Below are positions 1-9,576 of a DNA stretch of 56,860 bases, piece by piece. Numbering within the stretch: the stretch's first letter is position 1; each line of letters begins with the position of its first letter. The notes below the pieces were generated by a model. That model saw only the letters and a program-made list of their open reading frames with translations, ran no database searches and was not told where the DNA came from. The translations under genes were made by a program, and so were the position numbers. Source of the DNA: Mycobacterium sp. ACS4331 (GTDB lineage Bacteria > Actinomycetota > Actinomycetes > Mycobacteriales > Mycobacteriaceae); the NCBI RefSeq assembly GCF_001667265.1, contig NZ_LZHW01000057.1, forward strand, positions 1 through 56,860, in the 5' to 3' direction.

Positions 1-268
1 TCTCGCGGGTCACCAGTTCGGCGGTGGTGGCGGCGCGCGACTTCAGTGCGGCCGCCATGGCGCCCGGCCCCGCGGCGCGGTCCTGCGCTGACGTGGCGCT
101 CCAGGCCGGCAGTGCGGCGCGCGCGGCGGCGACCGCGGCGTCGACGTCGACGGTGCCGGCATTGGCGCCGTCACCCAGCGGTTGACCCGTCGCGGCCTCC
201 AGGACCGGGGTGGTCTCGGCACTGGGCCGGAACCGGCCGCCGATGAAGACCTGTCCGGTGATCGTCAT
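1..268 (-). CDS. Aldehyde dehydrogenase, N-terminal fragment (cut by window edge)
   Basis: About 89 codons of the amino end are present; the rest lies left of the window. The protein opens MTITGQVFIGGRF, followed by 'TTPVLEAATGQPLGD' and 'AAVAAARAALPAWSAT', the standard N-terminal beta-hairpin and first helix of the NAD(P)-dependent aldehyde dehydrogenase superfamily. The catalytic Cys and Glu are outside the window. Its ATG overlaps the TGA of the upstream CoA-transferase gene by 4 bases (ATGA), so the two are co-transcribed and probably translationally coupled. The pairing suggests a catabolic pathway in which an aldehyde is oxidised and a CoA thioester is handled. The substrate cannot be read from this fragment. 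Confidence 0.85.
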   Translation of the reverse strand, partial: MTITGQVFIGGRFRPSAETTPVLEAATGQPLGDGANAGTVDVDAAVAAARAALPAWSATSAQDRAAGPGAMAAALKSRAATTAELVTRE

Positions 269-2613
269 GCCTGTGCCTTCTCCTCGGCGTTCGCACCCAC
301 ATACAGCACTCCATCGGCCACCAGCCTGTCGACGGCCTCGTCGTCGAGACCCAGGACGTCGTGGGCGATCTCGCGGGTGTGGTCTCCGGCCAGCGGCGCC
401 GGCCGGGTGTCCGCCTTGGCGATGCGACGGAACGGCGCGGGACCGGTCTCGGCGGGCATCGGCGCCTCGATCAGCGGATGTGTCATCTCCTCGTAGAGCC
501 CTCGCACGGCCAGCTGCGGGTCGGTCATCACCTCGGGGCGCCGGTTCATGGGTGCCGCCGGCACGCCCGCGGCCTGCAGCAGTTCAGCGACCTCGGCCGG
601 GGTGCGGGTGCTGGTCCAGTCCGACCAGCCGCCGGGGTCACCCATGACCTTGATCGCGGCTTCGCGGTCCGCCTCGTCACGCAGCGAGATGACGGCCCAC
701 TCGTCGTCCCCCAGGCAGGGGTGGACGGTGTCGGTGGCCGCGCTGGGCACGACGGCCTCGGGGGCGTCCTGCTGGGCCCGCTGCGCGACGAACATCGTGT
801 CGAGTTGGTTGATGCCGGCCTCGGCCTGCGACACGTGGATGCGGGCGCCCTCGCCGGTGAGATCGCGATGGATCAGCGCGGCCAGCGCGCCGATGGCGGT
901 GATGCGCCCCACCACGTGGTCGGGGAAGACCGTCGTGGCGTCGTAGAACGGGTGCCGGCCGGGCTCGGCTGCGCGGTCCGGGGCCGTCCAGAGTGCGGTC
1001 ACGCCGGTGCAGGCCCGTACCAGCGGACCGTAGCCCAGCCGGGAGCTCCACGGTCCGGTGTCACCGAAGGCGCTGCTCTCGGCAAGCACGATCGACGGGT
1101 TGATCTCCTTGAGCTTCTGGTACGGAAAGCCCAGTCCCGTCAGCGTTCCCGGCTTGAAGTTGGCGAACACGGCATCTGAGCGGCGCACCAGTTCGGCCAG
1201 CACCTCGGAGCCGCCCTCGGACCGCAGCTCCAGCCCCAGGCTGCGGTTGTTGCGGTGGGTCCACGCGAACGATTCGGTGATGATCTGCCCGGGGCGGCCC
1301 TGACGCAGCCCATCCGGGAACTGCCTGCTTTCGACCTTGATGATCTCGGCGCCCAGGTCGCCGAACAACCGGCTCAGTTCACCGCCCGCGACGATGATGC
1401 CCAGATCCACGATCCGCAGTCCGGCGAACGGCTTTCCGCCGAGGTCCTCGGCACGGGTGGCCCGGGCGGCGCGGTCGGCGAACCGACCCGGTCCGGCGCC
1501 GAGGGCAGGCGCGGCGGTCCGGAATCCGAACCGCTGCCCGTCGACGGTGTAGTACCCGACGGGCACGCGCGTCCGCACGCCCGGCGCCACGTCGGTCTCG
1601 GTGAAGGCGCCGACGGCCTCGAAATGCTCGCAGTCCCCGACGTCGGAGGGTTCGAGCACGGGGGCGATCGGCACGCCGTAGGACTCCCCGGCATCGGAGA
1701 TCTCGGCCATGGTCATGGTCGAGAACTTCTCGGTCAGCAGCGCCCCGATCTCATTCCACGCCAGGAAGCGTTCGATGATGGTGTCGTACTTGGGGTCCTG
1801 GAACTGCTCGGGTTCACCGAGCCAGGCGCGCAGCCCGTGCCACTGTCGCGGCGCCATCACCACCATGCGCACCCACCCGTCGGCGCACGGGAGGATCGGG
1901 TACGAGTCCTGCATGCGCGGCCGGCCCCGCCACTTCGACTGGCCGCCCGCCGCGGACGCGGCCTGACCGTGCGAACCGAACGGCGGATCGAGCGCCAGCA
2001 GGACGGCCTCGTAGCGGGAGAAGTCGATGTAGTCGCCGAGGCCGGTGCGCAGGCGGTGGTAGTAGGCCACCAGGGCGGCCCACGCCGCCTGCACCGCGGC
2101 GGTCGCGGACGCGATCCCATTGGGCGGCAGCACCGGCGTGCCGGTCGGCGGGCCGGACTTGGACAGCGCCGAGGACAGCGCGTAGAGCACGGCGTCGGTG
2201 GCCTGCCACGAGGAGCGTGGCCCCTCGGTGCCGAAGTCGGTGACCGACAGCGCCACGAGGTGCTCGAAACGGTCGGCCAGGGCGGCGCACGATGTGCCGA
2301 AGGCGGCCGTCAGGCCCGGGATGCCGGAGTCGATCAGGATGTCGGTGTCGGCGACCAGGTCCAGCAGTCGCTCGCGGTCACCGGCCTCGTCGGGGTCCAG
2401 GACCAGGCTGCTCTTGTTGGCGTTGTGCAGCGCGAACGCGATGCTGGTGTCTCCGAGGCGGGGAAGTTCGGCCCGCGCCGGACTGCCGCCGGGCGGTTCC
2501 ACCTTGATCACGTCGGCGCCGAGATCGCCCAGAATGCGTCCCACCGCGTCACCGGAACCGCAGGACATGTCAAGAACCCGCAACCCCGCCAACAACTCCG
2601 CGCCGTCAGCCAT
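265..2613 (-). CDS. Double-domain class III (CaiB/BaiF) CoA-transferase
   Basis: A 782-residue protein made of two CaiB/BaiF units in tandem. Each opens with the family's GLRVLDMS / GLRIVDLG strand followed by 'GDLGADVIKVE' / 'GDLGAEIIKVE' (near residues 10-40 and 397-427). The family moves CoA between acyl-CoA and free carboxylic acids through an active-site carboxylate. That position appears to be Glu in both halves (SRYEA near residue 202, SQAEA near residue 598) where formyl-CoA transferase has Asp. The first in-frame ATG (2661) lies too far upstream; the ATG at 2613 is chosen because it sits 3-4 bases after GAGGGA and starts the conserved 'GLRVLDMS' context. It overlaps the downstream aldehyde dehydrogenase by 4 bases. 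Substrate is unknown; single-domain relatives are the alternative comparison. Confidence 0.88.
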   Translation of the reverse strand: MADGAELLAGLRVLDMSCGSGDAVGRILGDLGADVIKVEPPGGSPARAELPRLGDTSIAFALHNANKSSLVLDPDEAGDRERLLDLVADTDILIDSGIPGLTAAFGTSCAALADRFEHLVALSVTDFGTEGPRSSWQATDAVLYALSSALSKSGPPTGTPVLPPNGIASATAAVQAAWAALVAYYHRLRTGLGDYIDFSRYEAVLLALDPPFGSHGQAASAAGGQSKWRGRPRMQDSYPILPCADGWVRMVVMAPRQWHGLRAWLGEPEQFQDPKYDTIIERFLAWNEIGALLTEKFSTMTMAEISDAGESYGVPIAPVLEPSDVGDCEHFEAVGAFTETDVAPGVRTRVPVGYYTVDGQRFGFRTAAPALGAGPGRFADRAARATRAEDLGGKPFAGLRIVDLGIIVAGGELSRLFGDLGAEIIKVESRQFPDGLRQGRPGQIITESFAWTHRNNRSLGLELRSEGGSEVLAELVRRSDAVFANFKPGTLTGLGFPYQKLKEINPSIVLAESSAFGDTGPWSSRLGYGPLVRACTGVTALWTAPDRAAEPGRHPFYDATTVFPDHVVGRITAIGALAALIHRDLTGEGARIHVSQAEAGINQLDTMFVAQRAQQDAPEAVVPSAATDTVHPCLGDDEWAVISLRDEADREAAIKVMGDPGGWSDWTSTRTPAEVAELLQAAGVPAAPMNRRPEVMTDPQLAVRGLYEEMTHPLIEAPMPAETGPAPFRRIAKADTRPAPLAGDHTREIAHDVLGLDDEAVDRLVADGVLYVGANAEEKAQA

Positions 2614-2671
2614 CGTCCCTCGCTTTCGCATCGCCAGCGCTGCCACGATAGCGTCGAACACGGCCGACCAA

Positions 2672-2683
2672 CCAACCGGTGGG
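2672..2683. promoter_or_regulatory. Imperfect palindrome between divergent genes, possible operator
   Basis: CCAACCGGTGGG is an inverted repeat with one mismatched pair around an ACCGGT core. It lies in the 145-base gap between the CoA-transferase start (2613, minus strand) and the phosphoketolase start (2759, plus strand). Such ACCGGT-centred repeats resemble TetR/GntR-family operators, but no regulator gene is adjacent. This is a weak inference. Confidence 0.25.
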
Positions 2684-2758
2684 GTGTTTCGTAGAACAAG
2701 TCGTTAATTCCTCGTCTCGAACCGAGCTGCAACCGTGTTGGGGGCGTTGGATGAGGGA

Positions 2759-5242
2759 ATGACCACGAGCATGACCTCTTGGACGCACCGCGACGCCGCC
2801 CCCCTGTCCGACGACACGCTCACGCGACTCGACAGGTGGTGGCGGGCGGCCAACTACCTGTCGGTCGGCCAGATCTACCTGCTGCGCAACCCACTGCTGC
2901 GCACCCCGCTGACCCGTGACGACGTGAAACCGCGACTCCTCGGCCACTGGGGCACGACGCCGGGCCTGAACTTCCTCTACGCCCACCTCAATCGGGTGAT
3001 CGCCGACCGCGGCCAATCCACGATCTACGTGACCGGCCCCGGCCACGGCGGCCCCGGGCTGGTGGCCTCGGCCTACCTCGACGGCACCTACACCGAGGTC
3101 TACCCCGACATCACCCAGGACGAGGAGGGCCTGACCCGGCTGTTCCGGCAGTTCTCCTTCCCCGGCGGAATCCCCTCCCACGTCGCCCCGGAGACCCCCG
3201 GATCGATCCATGAGGGCGGCGAACTCGGGTACGCGCTCTCGCACGCCTACGGCGCGGCGTTCGACAACCCGGATCTCCTGGTGGCGGCTGTGGTGGGCGA
3301 CGGCGAGGCCGAGACGGGCCCGCTGGCCACCAGCTGGCACTCCAACAAGTTCCTGCACCCCGCCAAGGACGGCGTGGTGCTGCCCATCCTGCATCTCAAC
3401 GGCTACAAGATCGCCAATCCGACAGTGTTGGCCCGCATCCCGTCCGACGAGCTGAGCAGCCTGATGCAGGGCTACGGGCACCGCCCGTACTTCTTCGAGG
3501 TCCCCGACGACGAGGACGGATCCGCAGACGATCACGCCGACGCCCACCGCCGGTTCGCGACCCTGCTCGACGAGGTGCTCAACGAGATCGCCGCGCTCAA
3601 GGCCGCCGCGGCCGCCGGCGACGAGTCCCGGCCGTGCTGGCCCATGATCGTGTTCCGCACCCCGAAGGGCTGGACCGGCCCCGCCCGCATCGACGGTAAG
3701 AAGACCACCGGATCCTGGCGCGCGCACCAGGTCCCGCTGGCCAACGCTCGCGACACCGAGGAGCACCTGCGGGTGCTCGGCGACTGGCTGGCGTCGTATC
3801 GGGCCGACGAGCTCTTCGACGCCGACGGCCGCATCGATCCCGAGATCGCCGCTCTGGCCCCGACCGGCGAGCTGAGGATGAGCGCCAACCCGCACACCAA
3901 CGGCGGCCTGCTGCTCAAGGACCTGCGCCTGCCCGACTTCCGGGACTTCGCGGTCGACGTGCCGGCCCCGGGGGCGACGGTCGCTGAGGCGACCCGCGTG
4001 CTGGGTCAGTGGCTGACCGAGGTGGTGCGTCGCAATCCGACCAACTTCCGCATCTTCGGCCCCGACGAGACGGCGTCGAACCGACTGCAGGCCGTGTATG
4101 AGGCCACCGACAAACAGTGGAACGCCGAGTACCTCTCGCCCGAGGTCGACGAGCACCTCGCCCGCGCCGGCCAGGTGGTCGAGATGCTCTCGGAGCACCA
4201 GTGCCAGGGGTGGCTCGAGGGTTACCTGCTGACCGGCCGGCACGGTCTGTTCAACACCTACGAAGCCTTCGTCCACATCGTCGATTCGATGCTGAACCAG
4301 CACGCGAAGTGGCTCAAGGTCACCAACCACATCCCGTGGCGAAGGCCCATCTCCAGTCTGAATTACCTTCTGTCCAGCCATGTCTGGCGCCAGGACCACA
4401 ACGGGTTCTCCCATCAGGACCCCGGGTTCATCGACCATGTGGTGAACAAGAGCGCCGACGTGGTGCGCATCTACCTGCCGCCGGACGCCAACACGCTGCT
4501 CTCCACCTACGACCACTGCCTGCGGTCGCGGCAGTACATCAACGTCGTGGTGTCCGGCAAGCAGCCTGCACCGAACTTCCTGACGATGGATGAGGCGATC
4601 GCGCACTGCACCCGGGGGTTGGGCATCTGGGATTGGGCCAGCAGCGAGGAGTTGGGCACTGACCCGGACGTGGTGCTGGCCGCGGCGGGCGACGTCCCGA
4701 CCCTCGAGGCCCTCGCCGCGGCCGACCTGCTCCGGGTGCATCTGCCCGATCTGAAGGTGCGGTTCGTCAACGTCGTGGACCTGATGCGGCTGCAGGACGA
4801 CACCGAGCACCCGCACGGGCTCTCGAGTCGCGACTTCGACACGATCTTCACGCGGGACCGGCCGATCATCTTCGCCTACCACGGCTATCCGTGGCTGATC
4901 CATCGCCTGACCTACCGCCGGACCAACCACCCCAACCTGCACGTGCGGGGCTACAAGGAGGAGGGCACCACCACCACACCGTTCGACATGGTGATGCTCA
5001 ACGATCTCGACCGCTACCACCTGGTGATGGACGTCATCGACCGGGTGCCGGGGTTGCGGTCGACGTGCGCCGGACTGCGTCAGCAGATGGGAGACAAGCG
5101 GATCGAGGCGCGCGAGTACACCCGGGAGCACGGCGACGACATCCCCGAGGTGCGCGACTGGGTCTGGCCCGAAGCCCGCGCGAGCGTCGGCCGCGACGGC
5201 GCGCCGAGCGCGATGTCCGGGACCGGAGGCGACAACGAATAA
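2759..5242 (+). CDS. xfp: Phosphoketolase (xylulose-5-P/fructose-6-P)
   Basis: An 827-residue thiamine-diphosphate enzyme of the XFP family, which splits xylulose-5-phosphate or fructose-6-phosphate with inorganic phosphate into acetyl phosphate and a shorter sugar phosphate. Visible family signatures are 'GPGHGGPGL' near residue 95, the ThDP/Mg loop 'GDGEAETGP' followed by 'NKFLHP' near 180-200, and '[16 protein letters not shown]' just before it. The full length matches the usual ~800 residues. The ATG at 2759 follows GATGAGGGA directly; an ATG 12 bases later (2771) and a GTG at 2735 are alternatives. It is divergent from the CoA-transferase and has no adjacent acetate kinase or phosphotransacetylase. 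The large minus-strand open frame across this gene is a codon-bias shadow. Confidence 0.93.
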   Translation: MTTSMTSWTHRDAAPLSDDTLTRLDRWWRAANYLSVGQIYLLRNPLLRTPLTRDDVKPRLLGHWGTTPGLNFLYAHLNRVIADRGQSTIYVTGPGHGGPGLVASAYLDGTYTEVYPDITQDEEGLTRLFRQFSFPGGIPSHVAPETPGSIHEGGELGYALSHAYGAAFDNPDLLVAAVVGDGEAETGPLATSWHSNKFLHPAKDGVVLPILHLNGYKIANPTVLARIPSDELSSLMQGYGHRPYFFEVPDDEDGSADDHADAHRRFATLLDEVLNEIAALKAAAAAGDESRPCWPMIVFRTPKGWTGPARIDGKKTTGSWRAHQVPLANARDTEEHLRVLGDWLASYRADELFDADGRIDPEIAALAPTGELRMSANPHTNGGLLLKDLRLPDFRDFAVDVPAPGATVAEATRVLGQWLTEVVRRNPTNFRIFGPDETASNRLQAVYEATDKQWNAEYLSPEVDEHLARAGQVVEMLSEHQCQGWLEGYLLTGRHGLFNTYEAFVHIVDSMLNQHAKWLKVTNHIPWRRPISSLNYLLSSHVWRQDHNGFSHQDPGFIDHVVNKSADVVRIYLPPDANTLLSTYDHCLRSRQYINVVVSGKQPAPNFLTMDEAIAHCTRGLGIWDWASSEELGTDPDVVLAAAGDVPTLEALAAADLLRVHLPDLKVRFVNVVDLMRLQDDTEHPHGLSSRDFDTIFTRDRPIIFAYHGYPWLIHRLTYRRTNHPNLHVRGYKEEGTTTTPFDMVMLNDLDRYHLVMDVIDRVPGLRSTCAGLRQQMGDKRIEAREYTREHGDDIPEVRDWVWPEARASVGRDGAPSAMSGTGGDNE

Positions 5243-5247
5243 TCGCA

Positions 5248-5275
5248 TTGACCTGCGCAGATGAGCAGATAATGT
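5248..5275 (+). promoter_or_regulatory. Candidate housekeeping promoter for the CPBP protease gene
   Basis: TTGACC (5248-5253) and TAATGT (5270-5275) are separated by 16 bases and fit the mycobacterial SigA pattern TTGACN / TANNNT. Transcription would begin near 5282, giving a leader of about 8 bases before the ATG at 5290. The promoter starts right after the phosphoketolase stop, so the protease can be expressed independently of it. Confidence 0.5.
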
Positions 5276-5289
5276 ACGCTGGCCCGGTT

Positions 5290-6057
5290 ATGTCTGACGC
5301 CGCCGCCCCTGCCCTGGACGCCCCGCATCCTGCTCTGGCACAGCTGTCGGCGCTGCATCACTTCCGGATCTACGTCGACATCGCCGTGGTCGTCGTGGTG
5401 CTCGCGCTGACCAACCTGATCGCGCACTTCACCACGCCGTGGGCCAATGTCGCGACCGTCCCGGCCGCCGCGATCGGCCTGCTGGTGCTGGTCCGGGCCC
5501 GCGGGCTCGGCTGGGCCGAGCTCGGGCTCGGCCGTGACCACTGGCGATCCGGCGCCAGATACGCCGCAGCCGCCGTGGCGCTCGTGGCCACCGTCATCGC
5601 TGTCGGCGTGCTGCTGCCGTGGACCCGGCCGATGTTCCTCAACGACAACTACGCGACGCTGTCGGGCGCCCTGATCGCGTCCATGGTGATCATCCCGTTG
5701 CAGACCGTCATTCCCGAGGAGTTGGCGTTCCGCGGCGTTCTGCACGGCGCGCTGGACCGAGCGTGGGGGTTCCGGGGCGTGGCGGCGGCCGGTTCCCTGC
5801 TCTTCGGCCTGTGGCACATCGCCACCTCGATGGGACTGACGGCCAGCAATGTCGGATTCTCCCGACTGTTCGGCGGCGGTGTGTTCGGCATGCTGGTCGG
5901 CGTTCTCGGCGCGGTGTTGGCCACCGCGGCCGCCGGTTTCGTGTTCACCTGGTTGCGCCGGCGCAGCGGCAGCATCATCGCGCCGATCGCGCTGCACTGG
6001 TCACTCAACGGCATGGGCGCGCTGGCGGCCGCCCTGGTCTGGCACGCCACGACCTAG
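5290..6057 (+). CDS. CPBP (CAAX/Abi-type) family intramembrane metalloprotease
   Basis: A 255-residue polytopic membrane protein with about seven hydrophobic segments. It carries the three motifs of the CPBP glutamic-type intramembrane protease family: EE...R in 'PEELAFRG' (E143, E144, R148), FGLWH with H176, and 'HWSLN' with H236 and N240. In eukaryotes the family processes prenylated CAAX proteins; bacterial members act in bacteriocin self-immunity or in unknown proteolysis, so the substrate is not predicted. The ATG at 5290 is preferred over an in-frame ATG at 5272 because the latter lies inside the likely -10 element. Its TAG stop shares three bases with the stop of the convergent alcohol dehydrogenase. 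Confidence 0.85.
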   Translation: MSDAAAPALDAPHPALAQLSALHHFRIYVDIAVVVVVLALTNLIAHFTTPWANVATVPAAAIGLLVLVRARGLGWAELGLGRDHWRSGARYAAAAVALVATVIAVGVLLPWTRPMFLNDNYATLSGALIASMVIIPLQTVIPEELAFRGVLHGALDRAWGFRGVAAAGSLLFGLWHIATSMGLTASNVGFSRLFGGGVFGMLVGVLGAVLATAAAGFVFTWLRRRSGSIIAPIALHWSLNGMGALAAALVWHATT

Positions 6058-7058
6058 GCCGTCAGCACGGCCGCACCCGAGAAACGACCTCCGGCCAGGT
6101 CCGCGAGCGCGCGGTCGGCCTCGGCCAGCGGGTACTCGCGGGCACTCACCTCGATGCGGTGGCGTGCGACGAAATCGAGGAAGTCCCGCCCGTCTGCCCG
6201 CGTATTTGAGGTCACCGAGCGCAGGACACGCTCCTGGAACAGGTGCCGCTGGTAGTTGAGTTCGGGGATGTCGCTGAGGTGGATGCCCGCGACCGCCAGC
6301 GTGCCGCCGCGATCCAGGGCAGCCAGCGCCGGCGGCACCAACGTGCCGACGGGCGCGAACAGGATCGCCGAGTCCAGCGGCACAGGTGGCGGATCGGCGG
6401 CCCCCTGCGCTGAGGCCGCGCCCAGCGACAACGCCAACTCCCGCGCCGCGGCTCCGCGGGTCATCACATGCACCTCCGCACCCTGCGCGATGGCGACCTG
6501 CGCGGTCAGGTGCGCGCTGCCGCCGAATCCATAGATCCCCAGCCGCCCGCCGGGCGGCACGTCGGCACAGCGCAGGGAGCGGTAGCCGATGATGCCGGCA
6601 CACAGCAGCGGCGCCAGTTCGGCGTCGGAATAGCCGTCAGGCAGTCGATAGGCGAACTCTGCCGGCACCGTGGTGAATTCGGCGTAACCGCCGTCTGCGT
6701 CCCAGCCGGTGTAGGCCGATTCCGGGCACAGGTTCTCCCGGCCGCAGCGGCAGAACCGGCAGACCCCGCAGGTGTGCCGCAACCAGGCGATCCCGACCCG
6801 GTCCCCCACCGCCACACCGCAGTCGGGGCCGGCCGAGGACACGTCGACCACCTCGGCGACCACCTCGTGGCCGGGCACCACATCCCTGCGGTGCACCGCC
6901 AGATCGCCTTCGGCGACGTGCAGGTCGGTGCGGCACACGCCGCAGACCAGCACCCTCACCAACAGCTCACCGGGTGCAGGCTCCGGTATCGGTACGCGCA
7001 CCCGGCGCAGCGGCTCTCCGGCGATCGGACCGGGACTGTGCACCTGCCACGCCATCAT
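6054..7058 (-). CDS. adhA: Zinc-dependent alcohol dehydrogenase (AdhA-like)
   Basis: A 334-residue medium-chain dehydrogenase of the zinc alcohol dehydrogenase family; it oxidises an alcohol with NAD(P). The catalytic zinc site is visible as 'CGVCRTDLH' and 'GHEVV', and the structural zinc site as the four cysteines in '[15 protein letters not shown]'. The coenzyme-binding turn is '[16 protein letters not shown]'. It matches the mycobacterial AdhA (Rv1862) subtype, including '[12 protein letters not shown]' and '[17 protein letters not shown]'. Start choice is uncertain: ATGs occur at 7070, 7058 and 7055; 7058 is used because a GGATGG lies 8 bases upstream and the protein then begins [11 protein letters not shown], as in its relatives. 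It is divergent from the Acg-type nitroreductase and shares the gap carrying DosR-like boxes. Confidence 0.88.
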   Translation of the reverse strand: MMAWQVHSPGPIAGEPLRRVRVPIPEPAPGELLVRVLVCGVCRTDLHVAEGDLAVHRRDVVPGHEVVAEVVDVSSAGPDCGVAVGDRVGIAWLRHTCGVCRFCRCGRENLCPESAYTGWDADGGYAEFTTVPAEFAYRLPDGYSDAELAPLLCAGIIGYRSLRCADVPPGGRLGIYGFGGSAHLTAQVAIAQGAEVHVMTRGAAARELALSLGAASAQGAADPPPVPLDSAILFAPVGTLVPPALAALDRGGTLAVAGIHLSDIPELNYQRHLFQERVLRSVTSNTRADGRDFLDFVARHRIEVSAREYPLAEADRALADLAGGRFSGAAVLTA

Positions 7059-7085
7059 CGCTGCGACCATCCATCCATAGTGGAC

Positions 7086-7146
7086 GGGGACGTGCGCCCT
7101 CGGGGCCCGAAGGGACCAATGGCCACCCGGTTCGGGCCATTGTGCG
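7086..7146. promoter_or_regulatory. Cluster of DosR/DevR-like boxes in a divergent promoter
   Basis: Three motifs resembling the dormancy-regulator consensus TTSGGGACTWWAGTCCCSAA lie in tandem: GGGGACGTGCGCCCTC (7087-7102), AGGGACCAATGGCCAC (7111-7126, the best match to GGGACNNNNGNCC) and CGGGCCATTGTGC (7133-7145). Successive cores are spaced 22-25 bases, about two helix turns, as in known DosR promoters. On the minus strand a TATGGA at 7079-7074 could be a -10 element with the first box over the -35 region. The nitroreductase downstream belongs to a family with several DosR-regulon members, which supports the call. The individual matches are imperfect. Confidence 0.5.
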
Positions 7147-7183
7147 GTGCCGCGCATCGAGTCGCCGGTGCCATCGTGGAGGT

Positions 7184-8176
7184 ATGAACCTGCCAGACGA
7201 ACCCACTGTCCTGGCTGCCCTCGCACTGGCTCAGCGTGCGCCGTCGGTCCACAACTCGCAGCCATGGGTGTGGCGCCTCGGCGACGAGGGCGTGCACCTC
7301 TACGCCGATTCGACGCGCCATCTGCCGCACATCGATCCGCAGCGGCGCGACCTGATCCTCAGCTGCGGTGTGGCCCTGCAGCACTTCACCGTCGCCCTGG
7401 CGGCCCTCGGTTGGCAGGCCCATGTGCACCGGATGCCGAACTCGGCAAACCCGGATCACCTGGCCAGCATTGAGATCTCCGCGAGCACCGCGAGCGAGCA
7501 GGACATCGCGCTGGCCGCCGCGATACCCCGGAGGCGCACCGACCGGCGGCTCTACAGCCCCTGGCCCGTGCCCGCGGGCGACATCGCGCTGATGTCCTCG
7601 CGAGCGGCGCGCAGCGGCGTCATGCTGCGCAGGGTCGCGGCGCCGGAGCGGCTGGCCGCCGTCATCTCGCAGGCCATGCACCGCCACGCCGAGGACACCG
7701 AATACCTCATCGAACTGTCGGAGTGGAGCGGTCGCTACGGCGCACTGGCCGGGGTGCCGGCGCGCAATACGCCTCCGGCTCCCCCACATTCGGCGCTGCC
7801 GCCCCGCGCGTTCGCCAATCCCGTGCTGCCGCAGCCCGAGGGTGCGGCGCCGGAAACCGACGCGGGTGTGGTGCTGGCCCTGGGCACCGCGACCGACGAC
7901 CCGCTGGCGGTCCTGCGGGCCGGTGAGGCGACGGGCGTGGTGCTGCTGACCGCCACCGCGCTCGGCCTGTCGAGCTGCCCGATCACCGAGCCGCTGGAGA
8001 TCGCCGAGACCCGCGATCTGGTGCGCACCACCGTCCTGGACCGGGACTGCATACCGCAGATGCTGCTGCGGGTCGGGTGGGCGCCGTTGAACGCCGATCC
8101 ACTGCCGGCGACACCCCGTCGGCCGCTGACCGATGTGGTCAGCCGGGTCGACGGGTCGCCGATCGTCCTCAGCTAG
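7184..8176 (+). CDS. Acg-family nitroreductase-like flavoprotein
   Basis: A 330-residue protein of the Acg family, a double nitroreductase-fold group with M. tuberculosis members Rv2032 (acg), Rv3127 and Rv3131. Signature segments are '[14 protein letters not shown]' near the N-terminus, '[16 protein letters not shown]', '[16 protein letters not shown]' and a C-terminal 'LLRVGWAP'. The family binds or sequesters FMN and shows little classical nitroreductase activity; many members are induced by hypoxia and nitric oxide through DosR. The ATG at 7184 has an ideal GGAGGT ending directly before it, so the spacing is short (1-3 bases). It is divergent from the alcohol dehydrogenase, and its TAG stop lies in a CTAG shared with the convergent GlsB-like gene. 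Confidence 0.85.
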   Translation: MNLPDEPTVLAALALAQRAPSVHNSQPWVWRLGDEGVHLYADSTRHLPHIDPQRRDLILSCGVALQHFTVALAALGWQAHVHRMPNSANPDHLASIEISASTASEQDIALAAAIPRRRTDRRLYSPWPVPAGDIALMSSRAARSGVMLRRVAAPERLAAVISQAMHRHAEDTEYLIELSEWSGRYGALAGVPARNTPPAPPHSALPPRAFANPVLPQPEGAAPETDAGVVLALGTATDDPLAVLRAGEATGVVLLTATALGLSSCPITEPLEIAETRDLVRTTVLDRDCIPQMLLRVGWAPLNADPLPATPRRPLTDVVSRVDGSPIVLS

Positions 8177-8493
8177 GCCTTGGTGCGGACCTTGCCGACG
8201 ATCCAGAGCAGGATCACCGAGCCCAGGATCGCGGTGAACAGCGTGAACCACCACCCGCCGCTGGCGGTGTCGAGGAAGAAGCTGAGCAGGAACCCGCCGA
8301 TGAGCGCGCCCACGATGCCGATCACGATGTTGAGCAGGATGCCGGACCCGGCGCCCTTGACGATCTTGCTCGCGATCCAGCCCGCGATCGCACCGATGAT
8401 GATGTAGCCGATCCAACCCACACTCGTCAGCGTCGTCGACCGGGCCAGGACCTCGACGTTCGACGCCAGGTGTGAAACGAGCACTGTGTCCAT
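8173..8493 (-). CDS. GlsB/YeaQ/YmgE family (transglycosylase-associated) membrane protein
   Basis: A 106-residue membrane protein with three predicted hydrophobic helices and glycine-rich packing motifs: 'GYIIIGAIAGWIASKI', 'GILLNIVIGIVGALIGG' and 'FTLFTAILGSVILLWIVGK'. This is the GlsB/YeaQ/YmgE family of small stress-associated inner-membrane proteins, whose biochemical role is unknown. Position and sequence match Rv1861. The ATG at 8493 follows GAGGAGATCCTG; an in-frame start at 8559 would add an unsupported tail. It lies upstream of and in the same direction as adhA, but the nitroreductase gene is inserted between them on the other strand. Confidence 0.85.
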   Translation of the reverse strand: MDTVLVSHLASNVEVLARSTTLTSVGWIGYIIIGAIAGWIASKIVKGAGSGILLNIVIGIVGALIGGFLLSFFLDTASGGWWFTLFTAILGSVILLWIVGKVRTKA

Positions 8494-8595
8494 CAGGATC
8501 TCCTCGTCGTCATATCCGCCGCTCCAGCGGCGGCCACTCCTCACATATACCGCCTGCAAGTAACGATTCGGCCAGCAATACGGGAACGAAGACAG

Positions 8596-8631
8596 CAGTG
8601 AGCCCCGACCTCGGCGGGTCGGGGCTCACTG
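8596..8631 (-). terminator. Hairpin terminator after apa
   Basis: CAGTGAGCCCCGACC and GGTCGGGGCTCACTG form a perfect 15-bp stem with a 6-base loop. The hairpin begins 19 bases past the apa stop codon and has no T-run, as is common in mycobacteria. A stem with the same GTGAGCCCCG arm occurs at 17937-17969. Confidence 0.75.
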
Positions 8632-8649
8632 GTTCGACGGTGGCGCGGA

Positions 8650-9576
8650 TCAGGCCGGCGGCATCATCTCGGGGACCGGTGTCTCCACTGGAACCGGGAC
8701 GCCCACCGGGTTGCGGCCGGGCACCGGCGCCGGCGCGTTGGGGTCCGCGGGTGCCGCGGGCGCGTTCGGATCGACCGCGGCCGGCGGAGGCGGCGGGGGC
8801 GGCGACCACGGACGGATGGAGTTGGCCAGCGCCTCGGCGGCGGCCTTGTCGATCGGGTCCTTGTCGGTGCCCAGCCACACCACGAACCAGCGCTCATTGC
8901 GCTGACCGCGTGGCGCGTTGGCCGCGGCCGTGCCCACGACACCGGCCCAGATCTGGCCGTTGGGCTTGGTGCTGTCGGTGAACTTCACGTCGTACGACGA
9001 GAAGGAGCCGGGGAGGCCGTTGGCGTTCAGCGTCCCGGTCTGCTGGTTGATGCGGGTGCCCGCGAACGGCATGAAGAACTCGCCCATGTCCGAGGCAAGT
9101 CGCACGGCGGCCTTGGCGTTGTCCGGCTCAGCACCGGCGAACAGCTTCAGGTCCAACCGGCCCAGCAGGATGCTGGTGTCGGTCGAGGTGGGCGCGGGCT
9201 GGCCCGGCTGCGCCGGTCCGGTCTCCTTGGTCAGCAGCGCCTGGCCGTAGTTCAGCCGGCTGGCGTCACCGACGACCCAGCCTGCGGGCACGACGTAGCT
9301 GAAACCACCGGCGGCGTTGTCGACTCGGCCCGGTTCAGGCGCGGGGGCCGGGGCCGGCGCGTTCGGGTCGGCGGGTGCCGGCGCCGGAGCGCCCGCGTCG
9401 GCCGGCGGCGCCGCGGGAGCGGCCGGATCGACAGGCGCGGGGGCCGGCACGGGCTCGGCGTGCGCCACAGCGGCGGGAAGTACCAGTGTCACGACGCCCA
9501 CGCTGGAGGCCGCTGCGACCGCCAGCGACCGCTGCAGGCGGGTGCGCCGCGTCGGGGTGAAGTCCGGCTCACTCAT
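8650..9576 (-). CDS. apa: Secreted Ala/Pro-rich antigen Apa (fibronectin-attachment protein)
   Basis: A 308-residue secreted protein. The N-terminus has a charged start ([16 protein letters not shown]), a hydrophobic core (residues ~17-38) and a signal-peptidase site at 'AVAHA-EP'. A proline/alanine-rich stretch follows (residues ~40-85), then a globular domain containing '[13 protein letters not shown]' and '[15 protein letters not shown]', then a second Pro/Ala-rich tail. This architecture is specific to mycobacterial Apa (MPT32, Rv1860), a mannosylated glycoprotein that binds fibronectin and surfactant protein A. The Pro/Ala/Thr regions are the likely O-mannosylation sites. Unlike in M. 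tuberculosis, no modABC genes lie next to it here. A 15-bp hairpin terminates it. Confidence 0.95.
   Translation of the reverse strand: MSEPDFTPTRRTRLQRSLAVAAASSVGVVTLVLPAAVAHAEPVPAPAPVDPAAPAAPPADAGAPAPAPADPNAPAPAPAPEPGRVDNAAGGFSYVVPAGWVVGDASRLNYGQALLTKETGPAQPGQPAPTSTDTSILLGRLDLKLFAGAEPDNAKAAVRLASDMGEFFMPFAGTRINQQTGTLNANGLPGSFSSYDVKFTDSTKPNGQIWAGVVGTAAANAPRGQRNERWFVVWLGTDKDPIDKAAAEALANSIRPWSPPPPPPPAAVDPNAPAAPADPNAPAPVPGRNPVGVPVPVETPVPEMMPPA

Noticed and set aside
2606..5248. Very long minus-strand frame (880 codons) antisense to the phosphoketolase gene
   Set aside because: The plus-strand protein has full XFP motifs; the antisense translation is Arg/Gly/Val-rich with no family features, a codon-bias shadow of GC-rich DNA.
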